Source: Anastrepha obliqua (lineage: Eukaryota; Arthropoda; Insecta; Diptera; Tephritidae). Taken from it: a DNA stretch of 64,000 nt. The stretch is from positions 81,941,601 through 82,005,600 of the forward strand of contig NC_072894.1 in assembly GCF_027943255.1 (NCBI RefSeq), in the 5' to 3' direction. Below the pieces are notes generated by a model, which saw only the letters and a list, made by a program, of their open reading frames with translations, ran no database searches and was not told the origin of the DNA. Below, one piece after another: positions 47,701-58,200 of this stretch; the stretch's first letter is position 1; each line of letters begins with the position of its first letter. The position numbers were made by a program, and so were the translations under genes.

Positions 47701-49077
47701 AATGTTGATGATGTGCTAGATGATGACAGTTCACTACCAAAATGGGATTTGCGCAAATGTAGCATCGTTACACTGACTGCGTTAGCAAATGTTTTTCGGG
47801 AAGAATGTCTACCTATTTTTCTGCCCATTATCAAGGATACTCTGTTTCCTCAGGAATGGAATATCAAAGAGATTGGAATTGGTACACTGGGTGCTATTGC
47901 CGAGGGCTGCATGCAGGGTATGATCCCATATCTCCCCGAAATCATACACTACTTGATCAGTTGTTTGTCGGACCAGAAAGCATTGGTTCGCTCTATAACT
48001 TGCTGGACATTATCGCGCTATGCTAACTGGGTAGTAAACCAGCCACATGACCAATATTTGAAACAGTTCATGGAAGAACTACTAAAACGCATATTAGATT
48101 CTAATAAGCGTGTTCAAGAGGCAGCTTGCTTCGCACTCGATACCCTTATGGAGGAGGCTAGCACCGAATTGGTGCCATATTTAGAAGATATATTAAAAGC
48201 TTTATCATTGGCCCTCTTAAAATATCGAGATACAAATTTGCTTATACTATATGACACAGTTAGAACTCTAGCCGACTCTGTGGGTCATCATCTCAACAAA
48301 CCACAATACATCGATATTTTAATGCCTCCATTAATTGAAAAGTGGAATTTCACAAAGGATGACGACAAAGACCTATTTCTTCTTTTGGAGTGCTTGTCAA
48401 GCATCGCAACAGTTTTACAATCAGGATTTTTACCTTACTGCGATCTAGTTTATCCGCGTTGTATTTCACTTATCGAACAGACGCTGAATCAAGACATGGT
48501 ATAATTCAAATATAAAGTATATTAAATCAAAAGTATAATAATTGAGTTATTTAAAGGCATGTAAAACTAATCCTGATCTCGACCATCCAGATAAAGTGAG
48601 AATGATTGGTGCTTTAGACTTATTGACAGGCGTGACAGAAGGTTTGGCGGGACATATTGCGCCACTAGTCGCCAACAGCAATATCACACATTTAGTGCAC
48701 CACTGCATGAAGGATACAAATATAGACGTAAGTATTAACTCCAACGTTATAAAATAGCTTCTTCTATTCGAATGTAAATTTTTAAAAATTTGTTCATCCA
48801 CAATTTCAGGTGCGAGATTCGTCGATCGGATTGTTGGGAGCATTAATTAAAACCTGTTTCCAGCATGTGTATCCATTCTTTGGAAAATTGGTACCAATTT
48901 TATTTAAAAATATGTGTGGCCCTAACGGGTTGGCCGCTTGCCTCGCTTATGGCGAAATTTGCGAGAGAGTGACGGGTAAATAAAAATACAAATATGCATA
49001 CGATTTTTCTATAAAGTGATTAATGCTTAATATAACTATTTGCAGTCGAAGAACTTGAGAAGTACCCACGTGAATGA
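44732..49077 (+). CDS. Transportin (karyopherin beta-2) paralogue, copy 2, C-terminally truncated
   Basis: Coding exons are 44732-44830, 46611-47267, 47422-48498, 48557-48727, 48810-48975 and 49046-49077, giving 733 residues with all frames and splice sites intact. Same architecture and same stop position as copy 1 ([10 protein letters not shown] then TGA). Exon 2 has an extra in-frame 15-bp deletion removing part of the [10 protein letters not shown] segment. The acidic loop is shortened as in copy 1. The exon 5 block reads ACLAYGEI where copy 3 has ATWAIGEI, so the cargo-site tryptophan is a leucine. Intron 1 holds the shared solo LTR, a duplicated 300-bp repeat and a MITE. Relative to copy 1 it differs at many residues (about 16 of the first 58 of exon 3), while intron 2 differs at only about 4% of positions. 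Likely a functional but altered import receptor, or a Ran-binding decoy. The function is inference. Confidence 0.85.
44904..45125. repeat. Solo LTR remnant in intron 1 of copy 2
   Basis: Positional and sequence match to the remnant in copy 1 (30512-30765), at the same point after 'actatcttatat...aatatat'. It was therefore present before these two copies separated. Confidence 0.7.
45130..45955. repeat. Dispersed fly repeat plus two tandem units of about 300 bp
   Basis: It starts with a 'gtttggccgagctcctcctc' unit that I associate with tephritid genomes. Two tandem copies follow (about 45327-45629 and 45653-45951), each with 'acaagttc.cctgttcagctg' near its start and 'cagtcggcat...gggtcaaaatgaccc' near its end. 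No coding. Confidence 0.7.
46116..46380. mobile_element. 265-bp MITE in intron 1 of copy 2
   Basis: The inverted ends CGTCCCCTTAGTAT match the complement at 46380, and an ATAGCCTAT block follows on both arms. ATTATT-type sequence flanks both sides. Copy 1 has the uninterrupted site ('gaattattcgtctttac' near 32105). Confidence 0.85.
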
Positions 49078-49364
49078 ACATCGCTTCACTATTGAACATC
49101 ATTACACCCGCATACAAGACGATTTCACCCAAGGTGACATCGCTATAGAAACTGATTTTCTTTTTTTCTTGCGATTTGGTGATTTGTTCAGCAGAGAATG
49201 CTTATTCGTAGTCCACTTCCGAGCGAATTTCAATGGAATTGCCAGAAACTTTCAATGAAATTCACTCTGAAGCGAATTACAGAACCTGCCCGATTGCAGA
49301 GAACGGCTGACTTCCTCAACGCAAATTGCGCGGCATAAGTACAAAGTCAAATGATCCTAAACAA

Positions 49365-49785
49365 AAAAGGTCGATAAAGCGTAATCGTGTGAAGTTCTTA
49401 AATGCATGCATCAAGTAATTGATACGCATCACAACCGCAAACGATTCATCACAGATTTTTGTGACATAAAGCATCGCAGTGATAAACTGCAAAACGACGT
49501 TTAGGAAGTCAGCCAACGTTGATTTATTAGAGCTACTTGTATAAAAGTTTTTAATTTAAAATAAAAATAAAATAAAACGTGAAACATTGAAATGAAAATT
49601 CATATTCTTATATTAACGTAAATACAATATATTTCGGTGATCAAATCGATCATGAAATGTATGCATAAAATTTGGTATGAATATAAGAAGTCTATCTAGT
49701 TAAGCTTATCTAAAAATTTAAATATGATCTGCTTATACATTTTAAACTAATTTTCTATCCGTAAGTAAAATTTTTCATTAACATA
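49365..49785. other. Intergenic, no gene seen
   Basis: AT-rich flank after the end of the copy 1/copy 2 homology. A short inverted repeat around 'ggctgacttcct' links 49307 with 49505. Confidence 0.4.
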
Positions 49786-49865
49786 TTGTTATGAATTTAT
49801 TATGTTTAAATAATTCCTCTGAGCTCGATCGCTGGAATGTTAAATAAAAGTCACAAGCTGTTTTA
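49786..49865. repeat. Truncated LTR fragment
   Basis: 'tgttatgaatttattatg...cctctgagctcgatcgctggaatgttaaataaaagtcac' matches the 5' part of the LTR family at 30512 and 44904, then breaks off. Confidence 0.6.
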
Positions 49866-50039
49866 CTTGAAATTTGAAAAAGACGGGCCAAGAAGCGCCG
49901 AGAGATTTGGTAACTCCTAAAACACTCAGGCTAAAAAGCCCATTGCATTTAAAGCTTTGGAAAGTAAAAGGCTAGATAGTAAAGGAGAAAAGGAGAGAAG
50001 TAACAGAACATTGAAAATAAAAGTCTGATTCCCGTTCGC

Positions 50040-50450
50040 CAATTAGGTTTCAGAAAACATCATTGAACCATTGGTCAAATAGACAGAGTCGTAGGCATTG
50101 TAGAGATCCATAAGTAAAAACACCCTCTGCTGGTCGCCATAAACGCCGGGATCACCTGATTCCAAACCGCTCTTTTCTCTAACATGGTTGCATAAAAAAT
50201 TAGAGAATTTCATAGAAAATCTTATGAAAAAGTGTAAAAAATGTCGTACAAACTCGGATATTTCTCTTTCAAAAGCTCAAGTCCAAGCTGCGCACATATT
50301 ACTGCGTGGTACTCTTGCCATACCTTTATGATAGGTACTTTTACGTAAAACACGAAACTGCATATTTTTCTTTAAAAACGACAAACGAAGGCGTTCCGAA
50401 AGGAATCATTTTAGGTCCTCTGTTATATTTTCTGTATACCCACAACTGAC
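50040..50450 (+). mobile_element. Jockey-like LINE reverse-transcriptase fragment
   Basis: Broken frames read FGFRKHH..IDQVDRVVGIVE, then YDRYFYVKHETAYFSLKTTNEGVPKGIILGPLLYFLYT in pieces. These match conserved RT blocks of Jockey-type LINEs (GVPKGIILGPLLY). Stops and frameshifts throughout. Confidence 0.65.
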
Positions 50451-50519
50451 TCTCCTCTCCTCTCGGAGGCAATCACCAGGCCCCTGAATAGACAACGGAT
50501 TTGAACTGACCTTATTAGA

Positions 50520-50870
50520 CTAACCCTCAAAATGCTTAGCGATAGAACGGTCGTGGCAGAGTGGGGCGGCGCCTCTCTCCGCCAGCACTCCGCAAGGCAG
50601 CGCTCTCTCCGGCATGGCAGTTATTGCCAGAGGGAAGTTTTTAGATACTCTGTTGGAACTGAAGCAGGGTTATCTAAATCTATATAGTTGTGACATGTAT
50701 CGCAAATTGCGGCCTATCGATAAACCCTGTGAAGACGGAGATCGTCTTATTTACGAGGAAACATAAAATACCTAGAGTCTTTTTCCCCTCAATAGCGAGC
50801 GCCCCGTTGGTGCTCTCTGGCAGTGTGAAATACCTGGACTACTCAAACATTTGAAAAATCAGTGTCTAGA
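50520..50870 (+). mobile_element. R1-like LINE fragment
   Basis: A NPVKTEIVLFTRKHKIP-like stretch followed by SGSVKYLDYS (50720-50850) resembles the RT thumb region of R1/I-clade LINEs. It is shifted in frame and truncated. Confidence 0.55.
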
Positions 50871-51195
50871 TGTGAGAATTCAGCATAAAGATTTGCAGTT
50901 GCTGAAATTGAGTTAGTTTTCTATCATTATTTAACACGGACGTGGGGATATTAGAAACTTATTTTGTAATTTTATGAAGGGCCAAACATTTTTCGGGATT
51001 TCAAGATTTCTGAAGTAATTCGTATACTGCAAATTATAATACGTTCACATATATGTAGATTATCTACTTTTTCGAGCTTATTCCCCAATCCGTAATTAAG
51101 AAGCGAAATTACCCATACAAAATTTCTCTCCCGAAATCTGAGATTATAAAATCATCCTAGATTAATACTATATTTTTTTACATACAACCCTGCGC
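50871..51195. other. Intergenic, no gene seen
   Basis: AT-rich spacer between the R1-like LINE fragment and the TATCGATA motif at 51196. No ORF, repeat or gene was recognised. Confidence 0.4.
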
Positions 51196-51203
51196 TATCG
51201 ATA
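51196..51203. promoter_or_regulatory. DRE-type motif TATCGATA
   Basis: A perfect palindromic TATCGATA, 26 bp before the ATG of the 51229 ORF. It may mark a broadly active promoter, but the downstream gene is uncertain. Confidence 0.35.
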
Positions 51204-51228
51204 ATTATATTTACGAATGTAAGGAGAA

Positions 51229-51633
51229 ATGTCAAAGAAAAAAGTAAATAAAATGGACGCTGCCAAAGAAAACAGGTTTGTAGACATAATTCTAATATTT
51301 TTTCTTTTAAATATTAATTATGCATGCATATTACAGAAAAAAGCGTATGTTCATAAACACTTTGTCCTCTTATTACTTATTATAAAATATAATTACGAAT
51401 TTCGCATGTGTATTGCTGCTATAATTTTCTATAACGTCAGTAAATGTCGTTTAGAGATTTCCTCCAACTGTTTATTACTAGCAGCCAATTTCTCAATTAA
51501 TTTAACTATTCATTCCCCTTGTATTTTCTTCATATCGTTAGCAAAAAAAACCAAAAAATTCCACCAAAGCAATTTCTATGAAGAAAAACCTTTCAAAACA
51601 GTATTGGCAGCTGATTATCAATTTTGCAGGTAA
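51229..51633 (+). CDS. Uncertain ORF of 134 codons, perhaps a first exon
   Basis: Begins MSKKKVNKMDAAKENR, lysine-rich and unlike the hydrophobic remainder. A splice donor-like AACAG|GTTTGT follows codon 16, so the real coding exon may be only 47 bp (51229-51275), with the rest being intron. I could not find a convincing second exon. The Transib-like element at 52309 may interrupt the gene. No family recognised. Confidence 0.2.
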   Translation: MSKKKVNKMDAAKENRFVDIILIFFLLNINYACILQKKAYVHKHFVLLLLIIKYNYEFRMCIAAIIFYNVSKCRLEISSNCLLLAANFSINLTIHSPCIFFISLAKKTKKFHQSNFYEEKPFKTVLAADYQFCR

Positions 51634-52303
51634 TCTGCCATATGTAAACAGTTAGATTAATTTCGTGGACTTATTGCTAATTATTGCATATGTGAACGTT
51701 AACTTATAAAATTTACATTTATAGGTAGAGTAAAAGTTCGGATATTTTGATAAGTTAGATTTAGTTTTAAGCTTAAATTTGTATTTTATATTTATTTATA
51801 TACAAGAAGAAAATAGTATCATATTTACCTTATGCAACATGTAAATGGCTTAAGGTCTTTATTACTTAACGTGTCGACACTACATTTTTGATGTTTTCAG
51901 CGATAAGTTTCAATCAAATTGCCAACAAAGACAACAAATAAAATCAAGTTCGCAAATCATGTTTTGAATTATTTTAAGTCTAATGAACCGTCATTTTGAA
52001 CGCTTAATGGCCATTTGGTATTTTTTTGTGGCTCTGTATATGTGACATTTGGTATATTTTTAGTAGGTTGTGCTCGAGTTCTTGATTGTTTGAAAGCATT
52101 GTTTATTTATACAATAAAGAGGACGAAGGTCGCCGAGATTCATTTTTTGCAAAGAAAGGAAATACACAGTCTGGAAAACTAAAATATCAAATATCCTGCC
52201 AACATTAGCGTTATAAAAAAATTCCAAATGGCTGTCAAACATGCAAAGTAATAGATGTTGGCAATGTTTGACTGAAATTATTTCGTAGCTTGTTTGCTGT
52301 TAC
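51634..52303. other. Intergenic, no gene seen
   Basis: AT-rich spacer between the doubtful ORF at 51229 and the Transib-like element. No ORF with recognisable motifs. The minus-strand frame at 52060-52242 has no support. Confidence 0.4.
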
Positions 52304-52395
52304 GACCGCACTATGGGCCAGGAGACCCTTATAAGTGGCCAAAATTCATAATTCCCAAAACACCAACAATTTATAACTTTTAATACCGCTATGTA

Positions 52396-52960
52396 CAGGT
52401 TTTGGGGTCTCTGATTACGAATATGAAGTCAGATTTCAATAATTCAAAATGGCGGATCCAATATGGCGGACATGAAATTTAAAAAATTGGATTTTTTTCA
52501 CCAAATTTGGTATTTAGGGGTTTTGATGGTCTCTGATTACGAATATGAAGTCAGATTTAACATATTCAAAATGGCGGATCCAATATGGCGGACATGAAAT
52601 TTAAAAAATTGGATTTTTTTCACCAAATTTGGTATTTAGGGGTTTTGATGGTCTCTGATTACGAATATGAAGGCAGATTTCAACAATTCAAAATGGCGGA
52701 TCCAATATGGCGGACATAACTTTTTTAAAATTAATTATTTTTTACCAAACTTAGTATTTAGGGGTTTTTGGGGGCGCTGATTACGAATCTGCTGCCAGAT
52801 TTTAGAAATTAAAAATGTCGAATCCCTTATGCGGACCTTTTTTTTAATTTTATCTGATTAATTTGAAACTTGTTACTCGGGCTTTTTTGTATCGCTGTTG
52901 ACAAATCTGCAGTTAGATTTAAACAATTGAAAATGGTGGATCCAATATGTCAGAGACACG
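52396..52960. repeat. 122-bp tandem repeat inside the Transib-like element
   Basis: Three well-kept units and two diverged ones, each with 'aaaatggcggatccaatatg' (52446, 52568, 52690 and a weaker one near 52930) and 'ctctgattacgaatatgaag'. A related block occurs at 14319-14335 plus 15066-15110 in the other Transib-like element. Confidence 0.9.
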
Positions 52961-53124
52961 CCTGCAGTTAGCCTACATAATAAGTTGTAGTTTCCGGAAT
53001 CTACCACGTGGAGGTTACAGTGGAGGAGGATTTTCATCTGTAGGAGTCTGTTTCTCATTGACACTATCATAACCTTGTTTGTAAGGCGAATGCCCACTAC
53101 TCCCATCAAATCCCCAAGAACACA

Positions 53125-53964
53125 TCAGAACAGTTTTGAGCTCAGTAATTTTATTTTTTTGAATAAGACAGAAACTTCTCTTTGTAGTTCTATTATTCTA
53201 TTCACCGTGTGGTTTAAAAGTTCTTGAAGTGATACTTCAGCTAACGTTTCAGAAGTTTTAATTGACTCTTTCGACGGTCTTAACTTTCCTTTGGCTTCTC
53301 TAATCGCATTATACGCAGGCCAAATGTCTGCTCCACTAGATTTGGTCGCTAATCGCATATTCTGATAGACTTGTTTAGACATAGAATTATCGAAAAGAAA
53401 TGCTAAAGCCACTTCTGGGCTTTTCTTTTCTATTGTAGGAAAAGGTGTTGTCATTATTTTTCTAATTTTCTTAGCCTGTTCCTCGTTTTTTGAAAGTTCG
53501 TTAAGTACCGATCGCAAATCTGCTTCCCCTGAAACTCGTGCCGCATGACTAGTAGCCATTAATAGTTTCTGACGATCATTATCATGTTCTTCACTGATTT
53601 TAGACACTTCTCGTCTTTTCGATCTAGTAGATTTTTCTGCAAAATCGAGCGATGGACGACCTCTTTTAAGTATTTCAGTCTTACTTATTTTAGCTGTGAG
53701 GTCTAAGTCAGGAATAGTAAATTCAGAATCTAACCACTCTGAATTTTGTGACTCAAAGACAGCTATTTTCCTACTGCAATGCTGATATTTTGCATTTCTT
53801 TTTGACTTTAAACTATTTAAAGCATTTTTCAAGCGTTCCAATCCTTTACAACCTACATCTGATTTATTGATACCAATTTTAGTTAAAATTGAATCAGCGG
53901 TTATATTCATGTCATTATTACCTAACATAATTTGAAGAACCTCTTTTTTCTTCAATGAAGTCAT
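53125..53964 (-). CDS. Uncharacterised 279-residue protein encoded by the Transib-like element
   Basis: A single intact open frame, lysine- and serine-rich, predicted soluble. The N-terminal region (residues 1-60) may form a helical domain (LERLKNALNSLKSKRNAKYQ). It is followed by a basic linker with a GRPSLDF...RSKRR motif (about residues 98-115, nuclear-signal-like) and a helical segment (MATSHAARVSGEADLRSVLNELS). The C-terminal block has SPEVALAFLFDNSMSKQVYQN...ADIWPAYNAIREAKGK and AEVSLQELLNHTVNRI. No DDE catalytic arrangement, zinc finger or RAG1-like core was seen. From memory, similar unnamed proteins recur in many invertebrate genomes, which suits a mobile-element origin. The absence of stops suggests recent activity or selection. 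Function unknown. Confidence 0.75.
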   Translation of the reverse strand: MTSLKKKEVLQIMLGNNDMNITADSILTKIGINKSDVGCKGLERLKNALNSLKSKRNAKYQHCSRKIAVFESQNSEWLDSEFTIPDLDLTAKISKTEILKRGRPSLDFAEKSTRSKRREVSKISEEHDNDRQKLLMATSHAARVSGEADLRSVLNELSKNEEQAKKIRKIMTTPFPTIEKKSPEVALAFLFDNSMSKQVYQNMRLATKSSGADIWPAYNAIREAKGKLRPSKESIKTSETLAEVSLQELLNHTVNRIIELQREVSVLFKKIKLLSSKLF

Positions 53965-54581
53965 TATGAATTAAATGAGTTAAAATTGTGTGACTCTTAA
54001 TACTTGGTTAACTTTTTACACCCTATTGGCAAATGATTGATATACAGTCAACACGCGCATAGATCAGTAAAACTTCATTTTTTTTAAAAAGAAAATGAAA
54101 AACCGCAGCAAACCGCACCTTTAGCTTGTTACACATGAACTACTGAAGACGTTAATGTAAAGAAATTGTTAATAGCTTCTGGAGTTTTGCGCAAGGCTCA
54201 ATCGGCGTATTAACAAGTAGTAAAAAAAAACAAAATTTTTCACAATTATTCTCAATATTTCTAACATCAGATTTATTTTTTCAGCTATTGACTATTTTCA
54301 CATACTACATGATTGCAACTAATGAGAAAATGCAATATAATTAATGACAAATACTACATTTCAGTAAAACAGTGACAGTTTAGAACAATAGCTATATGGT
54401 GATCATTTAAGCCTTACACTTATATTAACTTATTATACAAGCTTAAATATTTCATTAAAACTTATAACATTTACAAAATAACTACTTCCACTTATCTATA
54501 TGATGATACTATATTGCATTTTGAAAAATCTTTCAATGACTTTTGGCCAAATTTTTTGGTCTTCTGGCCCACAGTGGACCG

Positions 54582-54930
54582 GCAATTTCATTGAAATCGA
54601 CCATTACAAAATCAAAAATTGAATGCCGAGACGTTAAATAATGCATACATCCAATGAAATGCTGGCAACCCCATGAGACTCGCACACCCTCACGCTGACT
54701 CGTTCGCACATTTATTTTTTCGAACACGTTAGAAAGGGAGAGCGTGTAGGCCATGAAAGTTGAAACTTCATTTTAAGTTTTTTGTTCCCAGAAAAAATTG
54801 TACTAGACAAGAAAGAAAAAGAGGAAAGTTAGTGAAAGAATATTTTAATTGCGAAAAAATAACCAATTCCAGTTTAAAAGTCACCAAATTAAAGACTTAA
54901 GTGTAATATATTTTTAGTGCGTTTATCAAG
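54582..54930 (+). promoter_or_regulatory. Promoter and presumed 5'UTR exon of Transportin copy 3
   Basis: The stretch 'agaggaaagttagtgaaaga' through 'cgtttatcaag|gtaagt' (exon end 54930) matches the final part of the units upstream of copies 1 and 2. The coding exon begins 357 bp further on. The Transib-like element lies immediately upstream, so this promoter is only about 200-350 bp deep unless control elements lie elsewhere. Confidence 0.6.
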
Positions 54931-55286
54931 GTAAGTTTCTTTGTGGATATTTTAAAAGACTAATAGTGAATTTGCTAGAAATCGAAAAGCGTGCGAAAGG
55001 AAAACTTAGAAAAATATCGAAAGGCATTAGAATGTTAAGCATATATCAAATTAATATTTTTTGGTTACAAACGTTAGAAAACAGCTACAAAAGTAATATT
55101 GATACTTTTTTATATAAAAATTAAAACAAATTTTGACCGTGTCTGCATTTCCTTTTTCGCGCATGTCACCGTCTAGCACCCTTTGACAAACCTTCAAATT
55201 TTTGCTCATATGTATAAGTACTGCCTTCAAATGTGGAATTTTTGCAGGTAATTCACCCCCAAGTAAGAGAATAAAAGGAAAATAAA

Positions 55287-58200
55287 ATGACGTGGGAACC
55301 GCAAGCCGAAGGTTTACAACAAATAATTACAATCCTCAAGCAGTCTCAGTCGCCGGATACCGCCACTCAAATGGCTGTTCAACTGGTAAGTGAAAAGCAT
55401 CTATATGTAATTATACCTATACAATTATAACTGTCCAAAATAGGCATTTTCAAAAGCCGTTAAAAAGAAACTATCTTATATGAAAAATATATGTATATGT
55501 ACCTATATATATACCTATATCCTATATGTCTTTTGTGCTTATAAAAGCTAATACTAAAATATTAAATAAATCCGGCTATACTTCAATTCGCAGAAACTAG
55601 AGGAATTGAATCAATATCCCGATTTTAATAATTACCTGATTTATGTACTGACGAAACTAAAAACTGAGGATGAGCCAACACGTTCTCTAAGTGGTCTAAT
55701 TTTGAAAAATAACATCCGGATTCATGGAAATAATTTACAGCCAGAGATTATAGAATATATCAAGCATGAATGTTTGCAAGCTATCGGAGATCCTTCGCCT
55801 CTAATAAGAGCTACTGTTGGTATATTGATCACTACTATCGCCAGCAATGGCGGTTTACAAAATTGGCCCCAATTACTTCCCTCTTTGTGCGACATGTTGG
55901 ACTCGCAAGACTATAATGTATGTGAAGGTTCGTTCAGTGCTTTACAAAAGATATGCGAGGATTCAGCAGAGATACTTGACTCGGGTGTACTCAATCGGCC
56001 TCTAAACGTGATGATTCCGAAATTCCTTCAATATTTCAGCCACAATAGCCCGAAAATACGTTCCCATGCCATAGCTTGTATCAACCAATTCATTGTGAAC
56101 CGATCACAGGCTCTGATGCTACACATCGACGCATTCATTGAAAGTTTATTTAACCTATCGTCTGATGAAGATCATGAGGTAAGAAAGAATGTATGCCACG
56201 GGTTGGTGATGCTGTTAGAAGTTCGTATGGATCGTTTGTTGCCGCATATGTCACAAATTATAGAGGTAAGTTATTAAAACATGAATTGGTCAATGGTAAA
56301 ATATTTAATTTATTAATTTATAAAATATAACAATTTTGTTATAGTACTCAATTGAGTTCAAATTAATCACTGTCAAAAAGTATTTTAATCAATTCTTGTT
56401 TTTATAGTATATGCTCATACGCACCCAAGACCCCGATCAAGGTGTAGCATTAGAAGCGTCAGAATTCTGGCTATCTCTCGCTGAGCAGAGTATTTGCAAA
56501 GAAGTGTTGGCGCCCTATTTAGGGCAGCTAGCTCCAGTATTAGTCCGTGGAATGCGATACTCTGAAATTGATATTATCCTGCTAAAAGGCAATGTTGAGG
56601 AGGACGACATGGTGCCTGACCGTGAGGAGGACATACGTCCTCGATTCCACAAATCTCGTACGCACACCCTTAAATCCGGCGAAAGCGGTGTTGATGATGA
56701 TGATGATGATTTTGATGATGTGTTAGATGATGACAGTTCTCTATCAGAATGGAATTTGAGGAAATGTAGTGCCGCCGCACTGGACGTGTTAGCAAATGTC
56801 TTTCGCGAAGAATGTCTACCTATTGTATTGCCCATTCTCAAGGATACTCTGTTTCATCAGGAGTGGGTTATCAAAGAGAGTGGAGTGTTGGCACTGGGTG
56901 CTATTGCCGAGGGCTGCATGCAGGGTATGATTCCACATCTACCCGAACTCATACCCTATTTGATCAGTTGTTTGTCGGACAAGAAAGCATTGGTTCGCTC
57001 TATAACTTGCTGGACATTATCGCGCTATGCTAACTGGGTAGTAAACCAACCACATGATCAATATTTGAAACCATTAATGGAAGAACTACTAAAACGCATA
57101 TTAGATTCTAATAAGCGTGTTCAAGAGGCAGCTTGCTCCGCATTCGCTACTCTGGAAGAAGAAGCTTGCACCGAATTGGTGCCATATTTGGAGTATATAT
57201 TAAAAACTCTTGTATTTGCTTTCTCAAAATATCAACATAAAAATTTGCTTATACTGTATGATGCAGTTGGCACCCTAGCCGACTCTGTGGGTCACCATCT
57301 TAACAAACCACAATATATCGATATTTTGATGCCTCCACTAATTGAAAAGTGGAATTTGCTAAAGGATGACGACAAAGACCTATTTCCTCTTCTGGAATGC
57401 CTGTCAAGCATCGCGACAGCTTTACAGTCGGGATTTTTACCATACTGCGATCCAGTTTATCAGCGCTGCATCTCACTTATCGAGCAAACTCTGAATCAAG
57501 ACATGGTATATTTCAAATATAAAGTATATGAAATCAATAAGTTTAATAAATGAGTTGTTATTTAAAGGCATGTAAAACTAATCCTGGCTTCGAGCATCCA
57601 GATAAAGAGCGAATGATTGTTGCATTAGACTTGTTATCAGGCCTCGCAGAAGGTTTAGACGGACATATTGAATCACTAGTCGCCAACAGCAATATTATGC
57701 AATTACTTTATCAATGTATGCAAGATGTATTACCAGAGGTAACTATTAATTTCAGCTTAACAAAATGATATCTTTCATTCAAATCTCTTTATTGATAATT
57801 TTTTATTCACAGGTGCGACAATCATCGTTCGCATTGTTGGGAGACTTAACTAAAGCTTGTTTTCAACATGTACATCCATTCATGTCGGAATTCTTCCCAA
57901 TTTTGGGGCAAAATTTGAATCCTGATTACATTTCCGTATGCAACAATGCTACTTGGGCTATTGGTGAAATTTGCATGAAGCTGGGTAAATAAAAATATAT
58001 ATTTTTTAACAGTGTGATTAATGCTTAATATAACATTTTCAGGCGAAGAAACTCGGCAGTACATACATCTTGTACTCAATGAACTCTTCGTTATAATAAA
58101 CAGACCGAACACTCCTAAAACACTGCTGGAAAATACAGGTATGTAATTAATATTTATGCAAATAACTTGAACTGATGGTTAATTTTCCGTTAATTCAACT

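Larger units (their letters stand above)
52309..54576 (-). mobile_element. Transib-like element carrying an intact non-transposase ORF
   Basis: The left end is CACTATGGGCCAGGAGACC and the right end, inverted, is CACTGTGGGCCAGAAGACC. A further TGGCCAAAA..TCAT match gives about 45 bp of terminal similarity. GACCG flanks both sides perfectly (52304-52308 and 54577-54581). Heptamer-type CAC-TG ends with a GC-rich 5-bp target duplication point to Transib, the superfamily related to RAG1, but no RAG1-like transposase is encoded. Contents: a 122-bp tandem repeat and a 279-codon ORF. The right end is about 350 bp upstream of the first presumed exon donor of Transportin copy 3. Confidence 0.8.

Noticed and set aside
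47529..47834. 101-codon minus-strand frame in Transportin copy 2 (and its counterpart at 56515-56841)
   Set aside because: Antisense of the acidic-loop exon. It recurs only because the sense exon is duplicated.
53125..53964. Calling the 279-codon ORF a transposase or RAG1-like protein
   Set aside because: No DDE spacing, zinc-binding region or RAG1 core blocks could be seen; left as uncharacterised.
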